A program made the translations under genes and the position numbers. The notes below the pieces were generated by a model. It was not told where the DNA came from and made no database searches. It saw nothing but the letters and a program-made list of their open reading frames with translations. Shown here piece by piece: positions 51,899 to 62,271 of a stretch of DNA of 64,000 nucleotides; position 1 is the stretch's first letter; every line of letters begins with the position of its first letter. This DNA comes from Charina bottae (Eukaryota; Chordata; Lepidosauria; Squamata; Charinaidae): assembly GCA_023362775.1 (NCBI GenBank), contig JALMGJ010000029.1:772001-836000 (forward strand). The letters are read 5' to 3'.

Positions 51899-51940
<42 letters not shown>
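51897..51940. repeat. (AT)n microsatellite
   Basis: About 21 AT units at the 5' edge of the BovB copy. Confidence 0.95.
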
Positions 51941-51941
<1 letters not shown>

Positions 51942-51944
51942 TGT

Positions 51945-52800
51945 TGATAGAAGATATCAGTTCCCAGATGGATGGATGACTGTTTGTCATTTGTGGGGTG
52001 TAACTGCTGCTTCAGGACTACACTGCAGGGCTGTTGTTACTGACTTGGGAAGGAGTCTCTATGGACTTGGGAGCGGCCATTCAGTTACTCAGGTTTCCCC
52101 CTGCCTTGAGGTGCCATCTCTGGAACTATAGAGGAGCACAGATGGTGACCACATACCGTCCCCTTGGAGAGCCATTTCAGGAGAGAAGAAGGTCCAGGAT
52201 GTCCTGCTGGTCCAGGGAGGAGGCCTTTGCGGGCATCCTCAGGACTGAGTCTTTTCACTGGGATTAAAAAGGCTCAGGAGAAATAGGAGAGGGGAGACTG
52301 CCCTGGCTGCCACTACTGAGAGTGCGGAAGAAAGGATGTTACAACTCTCTTCCCAAACACAGGCGACAGAGCACCTTAGATCGGTTCCTAGGCCTGGTGA
52401 GCCCATTTCATTAATGGAGATCCAGGCAATCCTCTCCCTAACTCCTCCCATCTCTGACGCTGTTACTGGGGAACAGAATAATCAGCTTCCCAGAGACTTG
52501 GTTGGGAGATCGGGGTGGTCTAGATTTGACCCATCCATGACTACCTGGAAGGTACAGTAGATCGGCTGGGAGGGGGCAGAGTTGCTGTTATACCCAAGGA
52601 TTCAATTTCTCTATGGATTTGTTGGATCAAAGGGGCAGAGGATAGGTGCTGTTGGTGTACCGTCCACCTTCTTGGGAGCAGAGCTTGTTATTAAACTTCT
52701 CACCTGGCTGACAACAAATCCCTTCTCCCCAGCAGATCTCAGGTTTGGTCAGTACTGGCTCAGATGATTTCTCAACCAGATCTGTTAAGGGCTTTAATTG
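51945..52800 (+). mobile_element. Possible L2-type 5' region, highly decayed
   Basis: GGCAGAGTTGCTGTTATACC followed by AAGGATTCAATTTCTCT resembles an L2 endonuclease block (RVAV..KDSISL). Nothing else is firm, and the segment may be partly unique sequence. Confidence 0.3.
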
Positions 52801-52849
52801 GACCAAGATACTGTTAGCAGCTACTGAAGAGCAGGAATAACTTGGACTT

Positions 52850-54135
52850 GTCTTCCAAGCCTACCTACTGTTGTGCTCCATCTGTAGATCTTCAAGGGCA
52901 ACCATATTTAATCCAATCTGGAAGTGATCAGTGCAAGCACAATTGAGAACAGGTTATTTTCAAACAGAAAAGTTTAGAATTGACTTACCAGGCAAAGCTG
53001 TGGATAGGAGCTCCTGAGCACTGGGGTCACATGCTCATCTAGCCACCACTTAGCCTCCAAGAACACCCTCAAATCTTTACCAGGAAGGACTGTAGAAGGA
53101 AGGACACCCCTTGCAGCATCAGGGTTAAGGCCAATGCATGGAGTCAAGTGCTGCCCAGGCACAGAGTTTCTGTCCTCCTGGGATTCAGCCTCAGCCATTT
53201 GTCCCCACCCAGTCCACCTCTGTCTTTAAGTGCCAGTCCAACCAGTTCTACCACCTCTTCTGGTTCAGACTGAAAGGAGAGAGAGTTGAGCATCATCTTC
53301 AGGTTGATGACATCTCACACCAAATCTTTAGAGGACCTCTCCGAACAACTTTTGTGCAGATATTATGCAGATATAATAGGGGCGCGGTAGCTCAGCGGGT
53401 TAAACTGCTGATGCTGTAAGACTGCCGATCAGCAGGTCGGCAGTTCAAAACTCCGCGTGGCGTGGTGAGCTCTCGTCACTTGCCCCAGCTCCTGTCAACC
53501 CAGCAGTTTGAAACCTAATTGCAAGTAGATAAATGGGTACCACCTTACGTGGGAGAATTTGCTGGTGTCCTGTCAGGGGTCGCCTCCGGAGCGAAGAAGA
53601 CCTCGCAAATGGCGGCGGAGACGGAGAAACGGAGACGACGGATCCCAAACAGCAATGTCCAGGACGTCAGCAGCTGACTCTGAAGCAAGGTATTCTGGGA
53701 CATGTAGTCCAATACTACAAGAGTCGGTTCCCTTACCCCTTCCCTGAGTGTGCGGCAATAAACGTTGTTAATATATATGACTGTATAAATATATGAATTG
53801 CAAATGTTGTAAGCTGCCTAGAGTCCTCCGATAGGGAGGGGATAGGCGGGGTATAAATACGAATAATAAATAAAATAAATAAATAAAGATATTAAATGGC
53901 ATGGGAGCCAAGACTGTACCTTGAGGAACTTCACAGCATGACTGCCAGGAGGCTGAACATGGCTATTTTTGGAGAATTGCCTCATAAGTTAGAATTGGAA
54001 TCATTGCCACACAGTGGCACCAACTCCCGAGCCACGGAGCTGGCCCAAGAAGGCACCATGGTCCACAGAACTGAGAGCCACAGAGAGTTCAAGAAGGATG
54101 CTATGCCCCCAAACCCCGAGCCCTTTGCATATGCT
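52850..54135 (-). pseudogene. Antisense L2-clade LINE RT region, decayed, with SINE insertion
   Basis: On the minus strand near 54030-54110 the translation reads LLELSVALSSVDHGAFLGQL, matching LLDLSAAFNTINHGILLGRL at 24500. At 53888-53930, AGATATTAAATGGCATGGG corresponds to the antisense of TCCTATTTAATATCTACATG at 24720-24740. At 53275-53320, a YADD-region relic is plausible. No open frame persists. Confidence 0.55.
53381..53887 (+). mobile_element. tRNA-type SINE variant with LINE tail
   Basis: Head GGGGCGCGGTAGCTCAGCGG, then CCGATCAGCAGGTCGGCAGTTC (B-box region). A non-SINE segment occupies 53552-53780. An L2-type tail follows: GCTGCCTAGAGTCCTCCGA, GATAGGCGGGGTATAAATAC and AATAAATAAAA. Flanks AGATATAATA and AGATATTAAA suggest a TSD. 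Its tail differs from the BovB-type tail of the other SINEs. Confidence 0.6.
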
Positions 54136-54159
54136 CACTCTCCTCTTCTCTTGCCAGGA

Positions 54160-54190
54160 CCCTAACCCTAACCCTAACCCTAACCCTAAC
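54160..54190. repeat. Interstitial telomeric repeat (CCCTAA)5
   Basis: Five perfect CCCTAA units plus one base, embedded in degraded LINE sequence. Confidence 0.95.
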
Positions 54191-54194
54191 CTTC

Positions 54195-55660
54195 CAAACA
54201 TTTTGTGGTCACGTCCTGCTGGTAAAGATGGCTAAAACCCTTGAAAATGTTACTCTTCTTTGCATGCAATTGTTACTTTTAAGGGACTCAGATTGCCAAA
54301 AGAAAAGTAGCACTACATGGAACAAAAAAGCCAACTTGCAGGAGCTTAACTCCTGTTACAGTCATAGAAGACCCATCATTCATACCAAAATAAAAAAACC
54401 CAAAAAAGGTCTACAGTACCATCTAGTGTCAAGGAAAGGTGTAAAACCTTACAGGCTGTATTTGCACCAACCAAGTCATAACTAAGTGAAAATGAGAAAT
54501 ACAAAATTACAGAAATACATTAAAAGGGTAATGCTTTTCTTAGATCGTATCGGTTTAATTGTCATGGCTTCCCTCAGAGTTCATGAATCTGTTGAGAACT
54601 GTGTCAGTGGGGATAAAAAATAAAGATGTCCTCCAATCCCGGTGATTCCATGGTCATCCCATGCAGTTTTCTTGGCAAGAGCACAAAAATGCTACGCGAT
54701 TCCCTCGTCCAAGATGTTTTTTCAGCATCCACGTTTAGCCTACAGGAATTCCTTGAATTCCTTTGCAATCTCCTATCTAAAGATGCACCGACACAGGTCA
54801 GATCCTACATAACTTCTGAGTCCAGAGAAGATCACCATGCAAGTCCAAAATTTCCAGGAAAGGACAATGATGATCCAAAGAATCTTGTGGTATCTTGAGA
54901 ACCAAGCATATATTGTGGCAACTTCTTGCATCATGTAGTTAGAAAGGCTCCTCAAATCCCCCCCCCCCCCATTTAAATGTTTTCTCAGAGAGAAGGCATT
55001 TTGTATTGCAGAAACATCTATGACACTCCACATTATTCCAAATGCTAGAGATAAGCGGCTGGCAGACCTTGGCCCCAATATGGCTTTGAAGAAACATATT
55101 TATTATTATTTTTTGCTCCTGCAGGAAACATTTATGGGCTCTCATCCATACACTGACCAAACTGAGGCCTGTTTGGGCACAGCAAGGCTGCTCCATCGTG
55201 TACTCTCAGCCTGCGGACTTCCTCGCTCTCCCTCCACCTACCCTCTGCTGAAACCACAGACCTTTATTGAAATGAAACAAAGTTTTGAGTTGTTTCTGCG
55301 AAAAACAAAGCCAAATCCCAACTTTTAACTGCATCAGGCAGAAGATTTATCGTTCAAAACATAATATTTATGGTGTGAGTTCCCCCCAGATTGGGAATAT
55401 TTTTTAATTTAGCAGATTTTAGAAGCTGCATAAGAACATTCTATGTAAATGTATACAGAGTTCAAACTTAATTTATTATGTGAAAATTATTATTATTGTT
55501 GTGGTGGTGTGGTGGTTCTTTGCTTGGAGACTATCTTAGATAGACTAGATATGATAGTTGTCTTCAGTAGTTGGGGGGGGGGTCAAAGAACAGGATCTAC
55601 TCTGTGAAGTGTTTGGCAACATTGCATTAACATTGGCAATGTCCTTTTTTTTAGCATGAG
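54195..55660. other. Unassigned unique sequence
   Basis: No gene, RNA or repeat recognised; a short C run lies at 54960-54970. Confidence 0.35.
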
Positions 55661-55670
55661 TATTACATAT

Positions 55671-56010
55671 TAAGGGGCGTGGTGGCTCAGCGGGTAAGAT
55701 GCCAGGCTTGTCGATCGGAAGATCGCAAGTTTGGAGGTTCAAATCCCTAGCCCCTCGTGATGGAGTGAGCTCCCGCACTCGCCCCAGCTCTTGCCAACCT
55801 AGCAATTTGAAAGCATGCAAATGCAAGTAGATAAATAGGTACCACTCCGGTGGGAAGGTAGCAGCGTTCCGTGTGCGTCATGCCAGCCACATTGACCGTG
55901 GAAGCGTCTTCGGACAGCGCTGGCTCTTCGGCTAACAAACGGAGATGAGCACCGGCCCCTAGAGTCGGACACGACTGCACAAATGTGCGGGGGGAATCTT
56001 TACTTTTTTT
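55671..56010 (+). mobile_element. Sauria-type SINE, first of tandem pair
   Basis: Head GGGGCGTGGTGGCTCAGCGG (from 55674), tail GGGGGGAATCTTTACTTTTT. Flanked by TATTACATAT at 55661-55670 and 56011-56020. Confidence 0.9.
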
Positions 56011-56020
56011 TATTACATAT

Positions 56021-56352
56021 TATAGTGTGGTGGCTCAGCGGGTAAGAAGCCAGGCTTGTCGATCGGAAGGTTGCAAGTTCTGAGGTTCGAGACCCTAGCC
56101 CCACGTGACGGAGTGAGCTCCCGCACTAGCCCCAGCTCTTGCCAACCTAGCAATTCGAAAGCATGCAAATGCAAGTAGATTAATAGGTACCACTTCGGTG
56201 GGAAGGTAACAGCGTTCCATGTGCGTCATGCTGACCACATGACCGTGGAAGCATCTTCGGACAATGCTGGCTCTTCGGCTAAGAAACGGAGATGAGCACC
56301 GGCCCCTAGAGTTGGACACGACTGCACAAATGTGCGGGGGGAACCTTTACCT
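56021..56352 (+). mobile_element. Sauria-type SINE, second of tandem pair
   Basis: Head begins GTGTGGTGGCTCAGCGGG (a few 5' bases missing), tail GGGGGGAACCTTTACC. Flanked by TATTACATAT at 56011-56020 and 56353-56362. Confidence 0.9.
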
Positions 56353-56364
56353 TATTACATATTG

Positions 56365-57450
56365 GTTCAGCTCTTTACTTGCTTTCTCTTGCAGCTCCAA
56401 TGGTTTAATCCAGCAGCACCATGTCTGGCTCTTGTGCTCTAGTAGGAGTATGTGTTATGGAAAGTAAATCATTGAATATCTGTGTGGCTCCCAATTTCCA
56501 TCCTCTTTTTCCTATATAAAAGAACGGTTGAAGCAGAGAAGAGGCAGGTGTCCCAGCCTGAAACTGTAGTATTTAAACTTCTCTTCTCCGAACCATTTTC
56601 ACACTAAATGGGGAATTTGACCTCTGTTGGGTTGAACTCTTTGCCATCCTAATTCCTGGTTCAAATTCAGCTGTGGAGTGAATCAGACCTGCAATCTGCA
56701 ATTAGTTGATAATGCCTACCTGCACTGAAGATTCATGAAATTAACAGGAGGGGAGTTTTTTGACCTACATTATTCTGGCTGATCTACAGCCCTCAATGAA
56801 CAATGAATAAAATGTGAATAGAAAGAGGAGATGGGTATATATTCCCAGGCAGGGATCAGTTAAATTCTGCCAGCATTTAGCCAGAGAATGCAAAGATCGG
56901 TTTTAACACCCAGATCCTCAGGACAAAGTTTTAAATACATTCTTCTGGCATAGCTACTAAGTGTCATAAAATGGTGGGCTAAGTGTCACATTTTCCGGCA
57001 AACAGGCTCAGCAGCACTCACCCATCCTCCTCCAGAGACAAATGTGTTTTGAAACAAATATGTTCTTATTAAGAAATAGGAATGTGCCTTATTTTTGGAT
57101 TCCCAGCTGTCAAGGCGCTGAACAAGAAGAGAGATGCAAAATGAGTGAGGGTCAGCCGTCTCCAGCCCTTTGGACCCGCTGGACCGCTGGTCACCCTCTT
57201 TCTAGTCCGTGTGGCCGGTGACCAAGAGTGGCCAAAAGTTGTGAAAAGTTGACCGAATGGTACTGGAGTTGTATCCCCGCCATGCGATCACGTGTGCCTC
57301 CCTCTCTGTCCTTGCCTCCCGAAGAACCAGCAGGAGAACAGCAGTCCTCCCCTTGTTTCAGAGAAATGGCTGCTCTTGCTACAGATGCTTGGCAGGACAA
57401 ACACAGTGCAGGAACGTCAAGCACGTAGGCAGGCGCCTTGAAGGCCCAAG
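56365..57450. other. Unassigned unique sequence
   Basis: No gene or repeat recognised. Confidence 0.35.
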
Positions 57451-57451
57451 C

Positions 57452-57879
57452 TGTTGGAATTATCAGGGGTCAACTCAGCATTGTCTCATAAGCATAAGGG
57501 GGTCTTTCTAGTAAACACATCTCTATTGTGCTTGTGGGATGTCACATGGGTCACCTGATTTCCACTTCCTTTCTCCTTCTTGAGTTTTGGGATGAACAAT
57601 CTCCATTACTCTTCGGGCACACCTGAAAGCAGGAGGTGCTGCAGAATGCAGCTCTCGTCCTTTCATCTCGCTTGCACACAGATCTACTATGAATCTACTT
57701 GTATCCAGATCTACTGAATAAATGTAAGCTATCTCTTTTTTTTTCATCTAACTACTATGTGAATTTATTTCTGAACGTAATTAAGCGTAATGTGCAAGTC
57801 CCTTCTGGTTCACGCTTCTACTTTGCAAGATTGTTGTTAGCTGCTTGGAGTTCTTTTATTAACCTTCAAAACTCCATCA
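57452..57879 (+). mobile_element. copia solo LTR, 428 bp
   Basis: TGTTGGAATTATCAGGGGTC to AACTCCATCA, flanked by the perfect 5-bp TSD CAAGC (57447-57451 and 57880-57884). It aligns along its full length with the 5' LTR at 19936-20363. A solo LTR is the product of LTR-LTR recombination of a full element. Confidence 0.93.
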
Positions 57880-57884
57880 CAAGC

Positions 57885-58335
57885 ATCAGCTCCACACTGT
57901 TAGGGCTGCCGCTGCCCCTGATGGGGCTGCTGCAGGCAGGAGCTGAAGTGCTCTTGGCAGAGCTGCAGATGCAAAGTTGCTGTGCAGAAGACAGGCACAG
58001 ATAGCAGCCATCCGGAGATCAGCTCCTTCATCATGGAGGGTTTGGAGAGGTCAAGCAAAGAAAGGCAAGCAAAAGATTGCCAAGCAGGCAGGTGGGAAGT
58101 CCAGAAGGGAAGCGCTTGGACGAGAGGGGCCCACGATTTGGAGCTAATTAGATTCAAAGGCCGGCAACGTGGCTTCCTTTAGCTTCGAAACTCTGCTGAG
58201 ATGGCTTAGGCTCCAGACTAGCTCGGCTCAGGCCCCCACATGTCTTACCTTTATTCTCCCCTGAGACGGAGATGTCCTGAAAGAAAGTTCTTGACGATGA
58301 GGAGAAATCCCTCTCTTAACTGGCTTAAACTCTGG
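57885..58335. other. Unassigned sequence
   Basis: Nothing recognised. Confidence 0.3.
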
Positions 58336-58345
58336 TTTTCTAGAG

Positions 58346-58639
58346 CAGAGCTTTCCAGACTTTTAACGTTGGCGACACACACCAACGGCAGCGGCGGCAT
58401 GGCCTGCAGTGTCCTGGTCTGTCGCGCAAAAAACACGGAAGCACTGATGGGGTGAACCAAAAGAAGCGGCACCCCCGCCAATCGCTGCCGCCATGCCGCT
58501 GCCGGCGGCGGCGGCGCTGATTGGCAGGGGTGCTGCTTCTTTTGGTTCCCCCATCAGCACTTCTGGGTTTTTGCGCAACACAGCAGGACACCGCAGGCAA
58601 CACAGTAGTGTGTTGCGACACACACTTTGGAAAGCTATG
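58346..58639. mobile_element. hAT MITE, 'GAGCTTTCC' family, 294 bp, tandem copy A
   Basis: CAGAGCTTTCCAGAC to TTTGGAAAGCTATG. TSD TTCTAGAG at 58338-58345 and 58640-58647. The interior is a GC-rich palindrome around CGCCGCCGCCGGC-like repeats. Confidence 0.92.
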
Positions 58640-58647
58640 TTCTAGAG

Positions 58648-58893
58648 CAGTGCTTTCCAAAGTCCTGCTGTTGGCAACACACCAATGGCGGTGGTGGCGG
58701 TGCTGTGTACAGCAGTGGCGGCGGCAGCGGCCTCGTGTGTCACGCTAAAACACGGAAGCACTGATGGCGCGCCGCTGCCGCCCCCACTACCGCTGCACAC
58801 GCCACTGCAGGGGCAGCGGCGACGCGCCATCAGTACTTCCAGGTTTTGTCGCGACACACTAATGTGTCACGACACACAGTCTGGAAAGCTATG
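58648..58893. mobile_element. hAT MITE, 'GAGCTTTCC' family, 246 bp, tandem copy B
   Basis: CAGTGCTTTCCAAAG to TCTGGAAAGCTATG. TSD TTCTAGAG at 58640-58647 and 58894-58901. The left TSD is shared with copy A. Confidence 0.92.
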
Positions 58894-58904
58894 TTCTAGA
58901 GGCT

Positions 58905-59190
58905 CATTGGCCCCGTTAATTCCCCCGGAAGGCTTTTCATCAAGGTGGAAAGAAAAAGTCCCAGCTGACCTGTGTTACTGCAGTCTGCCTACCCACTCTC
59001 TGCTTGGCAGTGCTGGAGAGGAGGTAGTGGAGGACCTCGTTCCCCAGAGAGATGCTGTTCTTGTGGCCTCAGCTGAGACCCTTTCACATGTATTTCTCCG
59101 TTGCACCAGCTGACCTGAAGACATACCTTTGCCACCCCTTGCCAAATCCCCAATCTTTTATAAGGGAGAGGAACTACTCAGAGGAAACCC
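58905..59190. other. Unassigned sequence
   Basis: Nothing recognised. Confidence 0.3.
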
Positions 59191-59195
59191 TACCT

Positions 59196-59469
59196 CAGTA
59201 TTTTTCAACCTTGGCAACTTGAAGATGTGTGGACTTCAACTCCCAGAATTCCCCAGCCAGCATGTTGGCTGGGGAATTCTGGGAGTTGAAGTGCAAACAT
59301 TTTAAAGCATGCTGGCTGGGGAATTCTGGGAGTGAAGTCCACACATTTTAAAGCATGCTGGCTGGGGAATTCTGGGAGTGAAGTCCACACATTTTAAAGC
59401 ATGCTGGCTGGGGAATTCTGGGAGTTGACGTCCACACATCTTCAAGTTGCCAAGGTTGACAAACACAGT
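59196..59469. mobile_element. hAT MITE, 'TTCTCAACC' family, with amplified arm
   Basis: CAGTATTTTTCAACCTTGGC on the left and AAGTTGCCAAGGTTGAC on the right. The right arm's inner segment (GCATGCTGGCTGGGGAATTC, then GGGAGT(T)GAAGTCC and ACATTTTAAA) recurs four times with a ~46-48-bp period (about 59259-59430). Clean TSDs were not found. Confidence 0.8.
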
Positions 59470-59823
59470 CTTTCCATCACCAATAGTTATTGAGAGTATA
59501 GAGTTACTAAGTTTCTATCTGCAGCAATTCCCATAAGACACACAATGTCCTAATCTTGGAGTGATGACTAATCTTAATCTTAGGGTTAATGTCCTAATCT
59601 TGGAGTTATAATCTTGGAGTTATGATATTATGCCGTCTCTTTGCTCTTTTATTTTATCCATTTTCCATTTTATCTTTTGTCTTATATTGCTTTACTGTAT
59701 TTTATTCAGTTTCACTGTTACTCTGGTTTTGAGTCTAAATTTTTTAGGTTTTATATGACTGTTTGAGTATTCCTTTTTTTATCTTGCTGGTCATTGACCA
59801 TAATTACATAAAATAAAATTTGA
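59470..59823 (+). mobile_element. Possible LINE 3' UTR and tail
   Basis: T-rich stretch ending TTGCTGGTCATTGACCATAA, then TTACATAAAATAAAATTT. This end resembles the antisense micro-insertions at 5524 and 12829. The upstream limit is uncertain; CTAATCTTGGAGT(T) repeats lie at 59550-59625. Confidence 0.4.
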
Positions 59824-59824
59824 T

Positions 59825-61630
59825 AAGGAAAGATCTGCAGAGGCTACTGGCTGGGGAGATGAGGGACAGAGCAGTAAATGTTTGGTGCCAATGCTGGGAC
59901 CAGTGGTCCTTGCCAACACTGCCCGCTCTCAGGCCAGATACCAACCTCCTTGGCGCCTGCTTGTTACACATGGCTTCAAATCAAGACAGGATGCACCATT
60001 CCATTCCATTCCAAAAGAATGTGCTTTTAAATAAGTGACTTCTGGTCTGGCAAAGTTCACTACCAAAGCCAAATTCATTACTATTCCTAACCACCCTTGT
60101 ATAAAAGATGGAATTGAACCGAGTCATATGGATTCATTAGCAGAATATTTAAGAATATGTTGCAAGTTTAGAGCAACTGTAAAAATAGATTAGATGCAGA
60201 TATAAAAAATAGGAAATCGAGGAGCAAAGTATTTCTTAGCAACTGGCTTACGGTAAACCTTTCAATTCCACATTTTTTTTTAAGCTGGAAGAAATTAGAC
60301 GTATTGAAACGGTTTCGTTCTGTTCACGCTTCCTTCTAAAACGAGAAACAGGCTACGGTAACTTTTATCTGGTCCCATTGTGCCCCCCGCCCCCAACGCT
60401 TTTGCCTCCTCTCCTCTTGATATGAGCTCGATTTAGCAAAGAAAATCGCCAGGCGTCTGTTCCTTCCTCAGCTGCAGGCAGGGAAAACCTGTTGCGCCAT
60501 CTGTTCCGCATAGCTTGGAAGGTGTGGGAGCCAGGGAGATACATCGCCTGGGATGTACGTCTGCCTGATGCCTTCCCTAATTAAACTTTCTCTGATCTGG
60601 GTGGGGAGGTGGGTTTGAACCCTTGCCCAGCTGCACCCAGTCAGGGGCCTCCCCGGGGAGGGGTCAAAACCGACCCGATGGCAGGCCTGCCCCTTTTGTA
60701 CTTAGAAGGGGGCCCTTAGAAAAGCGGTGGGGCTTCAGTTGCGATGCTGCCCATGCACGCAGCACAACTCTGTCACTAGAAATGTCAGAATGTGATGGAA
60801 GCAGGAATAGGTCAGCTATTTGTTAGGCTGTTACAGAAATCTCTCACTGATTCCCACTGATACACTCAGAATAATTTCCGATAATCCTTTAATTAGGATG
60901 TTGTCAATTCTTCATTCAAATTTTTTATATGGGGGAAGGGGAAAAGCCCACCATTAACCTACCTTTATGAGGAGGTTTAATCTGCCCACCCCACCCCCCA
61001 ACGATTAGGCTCTTGATCGCTTTTTCACAGAAGCCCCATAAACTACTCCAATCCCAGGAAGTATATGGAGTTCGTCCAGTTGTCCTACTTCTTGGCCCTA
61101 CCATCTTCTCACCTGACCCTGGAGAACTTTCCACCACAAATCCCCCCGGCTTTGGGGGTCTTCCTCCCACCCCTTGGCTCATTATGGAAAAGGTAAAAAG
61201 GATCATAACGGATTAGGATGTAGATGGGAGACCTCACAAATTGTAGATTAAACTGGGCATCTTCTGGGTGCATGTAAGGGTTCAAAGGATTTGATTGAGA
61301 GAGAGAGAGAGACAGTGGAAAACAGTTTATTCAAACTACAGCTAGATCACAGCCCAAGCAGTTTCATGTTTTCAGCCTCAGGTCTGGCAAGTACAATTTA
61401 CAGCCACCTAATTGCTCTGGATATCAACACAGTTTCTTCTTCCCCTGTGGGTAAGACAGTGTTTCAAAATTACAAGTGAGAGCTCTTCTTTCTGCGTTTC
61501 AGTATTTAGCTCTAATCATCTAGGATGCCATGTCAGGCATCCTAGATGATTATCATGTCAGGGTGGCATGGATGCCATCATGACAGCAAGATGTGATCGT
61601 GATTAGGTATGTTAATGTGACACATTAAAA
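59825..61630. other. Unassigned unique sequence
   Basis: About 1.8 kb without a recognised transposon or gene. It holds a GA dinucleotide run (61290-61312) and a 17-bp-arm inverted repeat (61513-61552). Short frames (60623-60826, 60925-61206 minus) have no domain. Confidence 0.35.
61513..61552. repeat. Perfect 17-bp inverted repeat, 6-nt loop
   Basis: Arms TAATCATCTAGGATGCC and its exact complement, loop ATGTCA. Function unknown; a related GGATGCCATCATGAC follows nearby. Confidence 0.7.
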
Positions 61631-61633
61631 AGG

Positions 61634-61706
61634 GGCAAGGTTTCTCAACCTTGGCAACTTTAAGACATCTGGACTTCAACTCCCAGAATTCCCCAGCCAG
61701 CATGGT
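61634..61706. mobile_element. hAT MITE, left half only
   Basis: AAGGTTTCTCAACCTTGGC through AATTCCCCAGCCAGCATGG, then unrelated sequence. Confidence 0.7.
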
Positions 61707-61709
61707 CAT

Positions 61710-62268
61710 AGACACCCTTTCCATGGATTGAAACCAAGAATCCATCTTTACCGGCTACAGTTATCCAAGACCCCCCACTCAACAGGAAGGGTATGCCACA
61801 CCTGCAAAATATCTAGAAGAGACTATAATAACTACCCCCAGATTTGAGAATATCCTTACATTTACTACATGATACTTGACTGGCTGAAATAAATCCAGGA
61901 CGATTAAATGACAAAGCTATACTACACCACCTAGATTCCAAACAATGTTTATATTTACACCATGTAAATGTTTTTGCAGGAAAATGTCTATCCTCTCCCC
62001 CAATCCCGACCATTGAAATGTGAGCATACAGTATTTCAGAATAAAGCTAAATATTTTTTATTATTCCAGTTAGTTCTTTTTGAGTATGATGCTTACATTG
62101 GCGTTATTTTTGGCAGACAGAACTTGAAGGTTTCAAAATCAGTGCTAACATTTCAGCAACCCTTTTCAATCATCTGGACAAGCCCGAGATGTAAGAAACT
62201 CTCCATTCCAAATGCCAGCAAACAGAAGCCTTCCAAGGCCCACCTTCCCTATTAATATTCAAGGAATG
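61710..62268. other. Unassigned sequence
   Basis: Nothing recognised; this is the left flank of the terminal BovB. Confidence 0.3.
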
Positions 62269-62271
62269 AAT

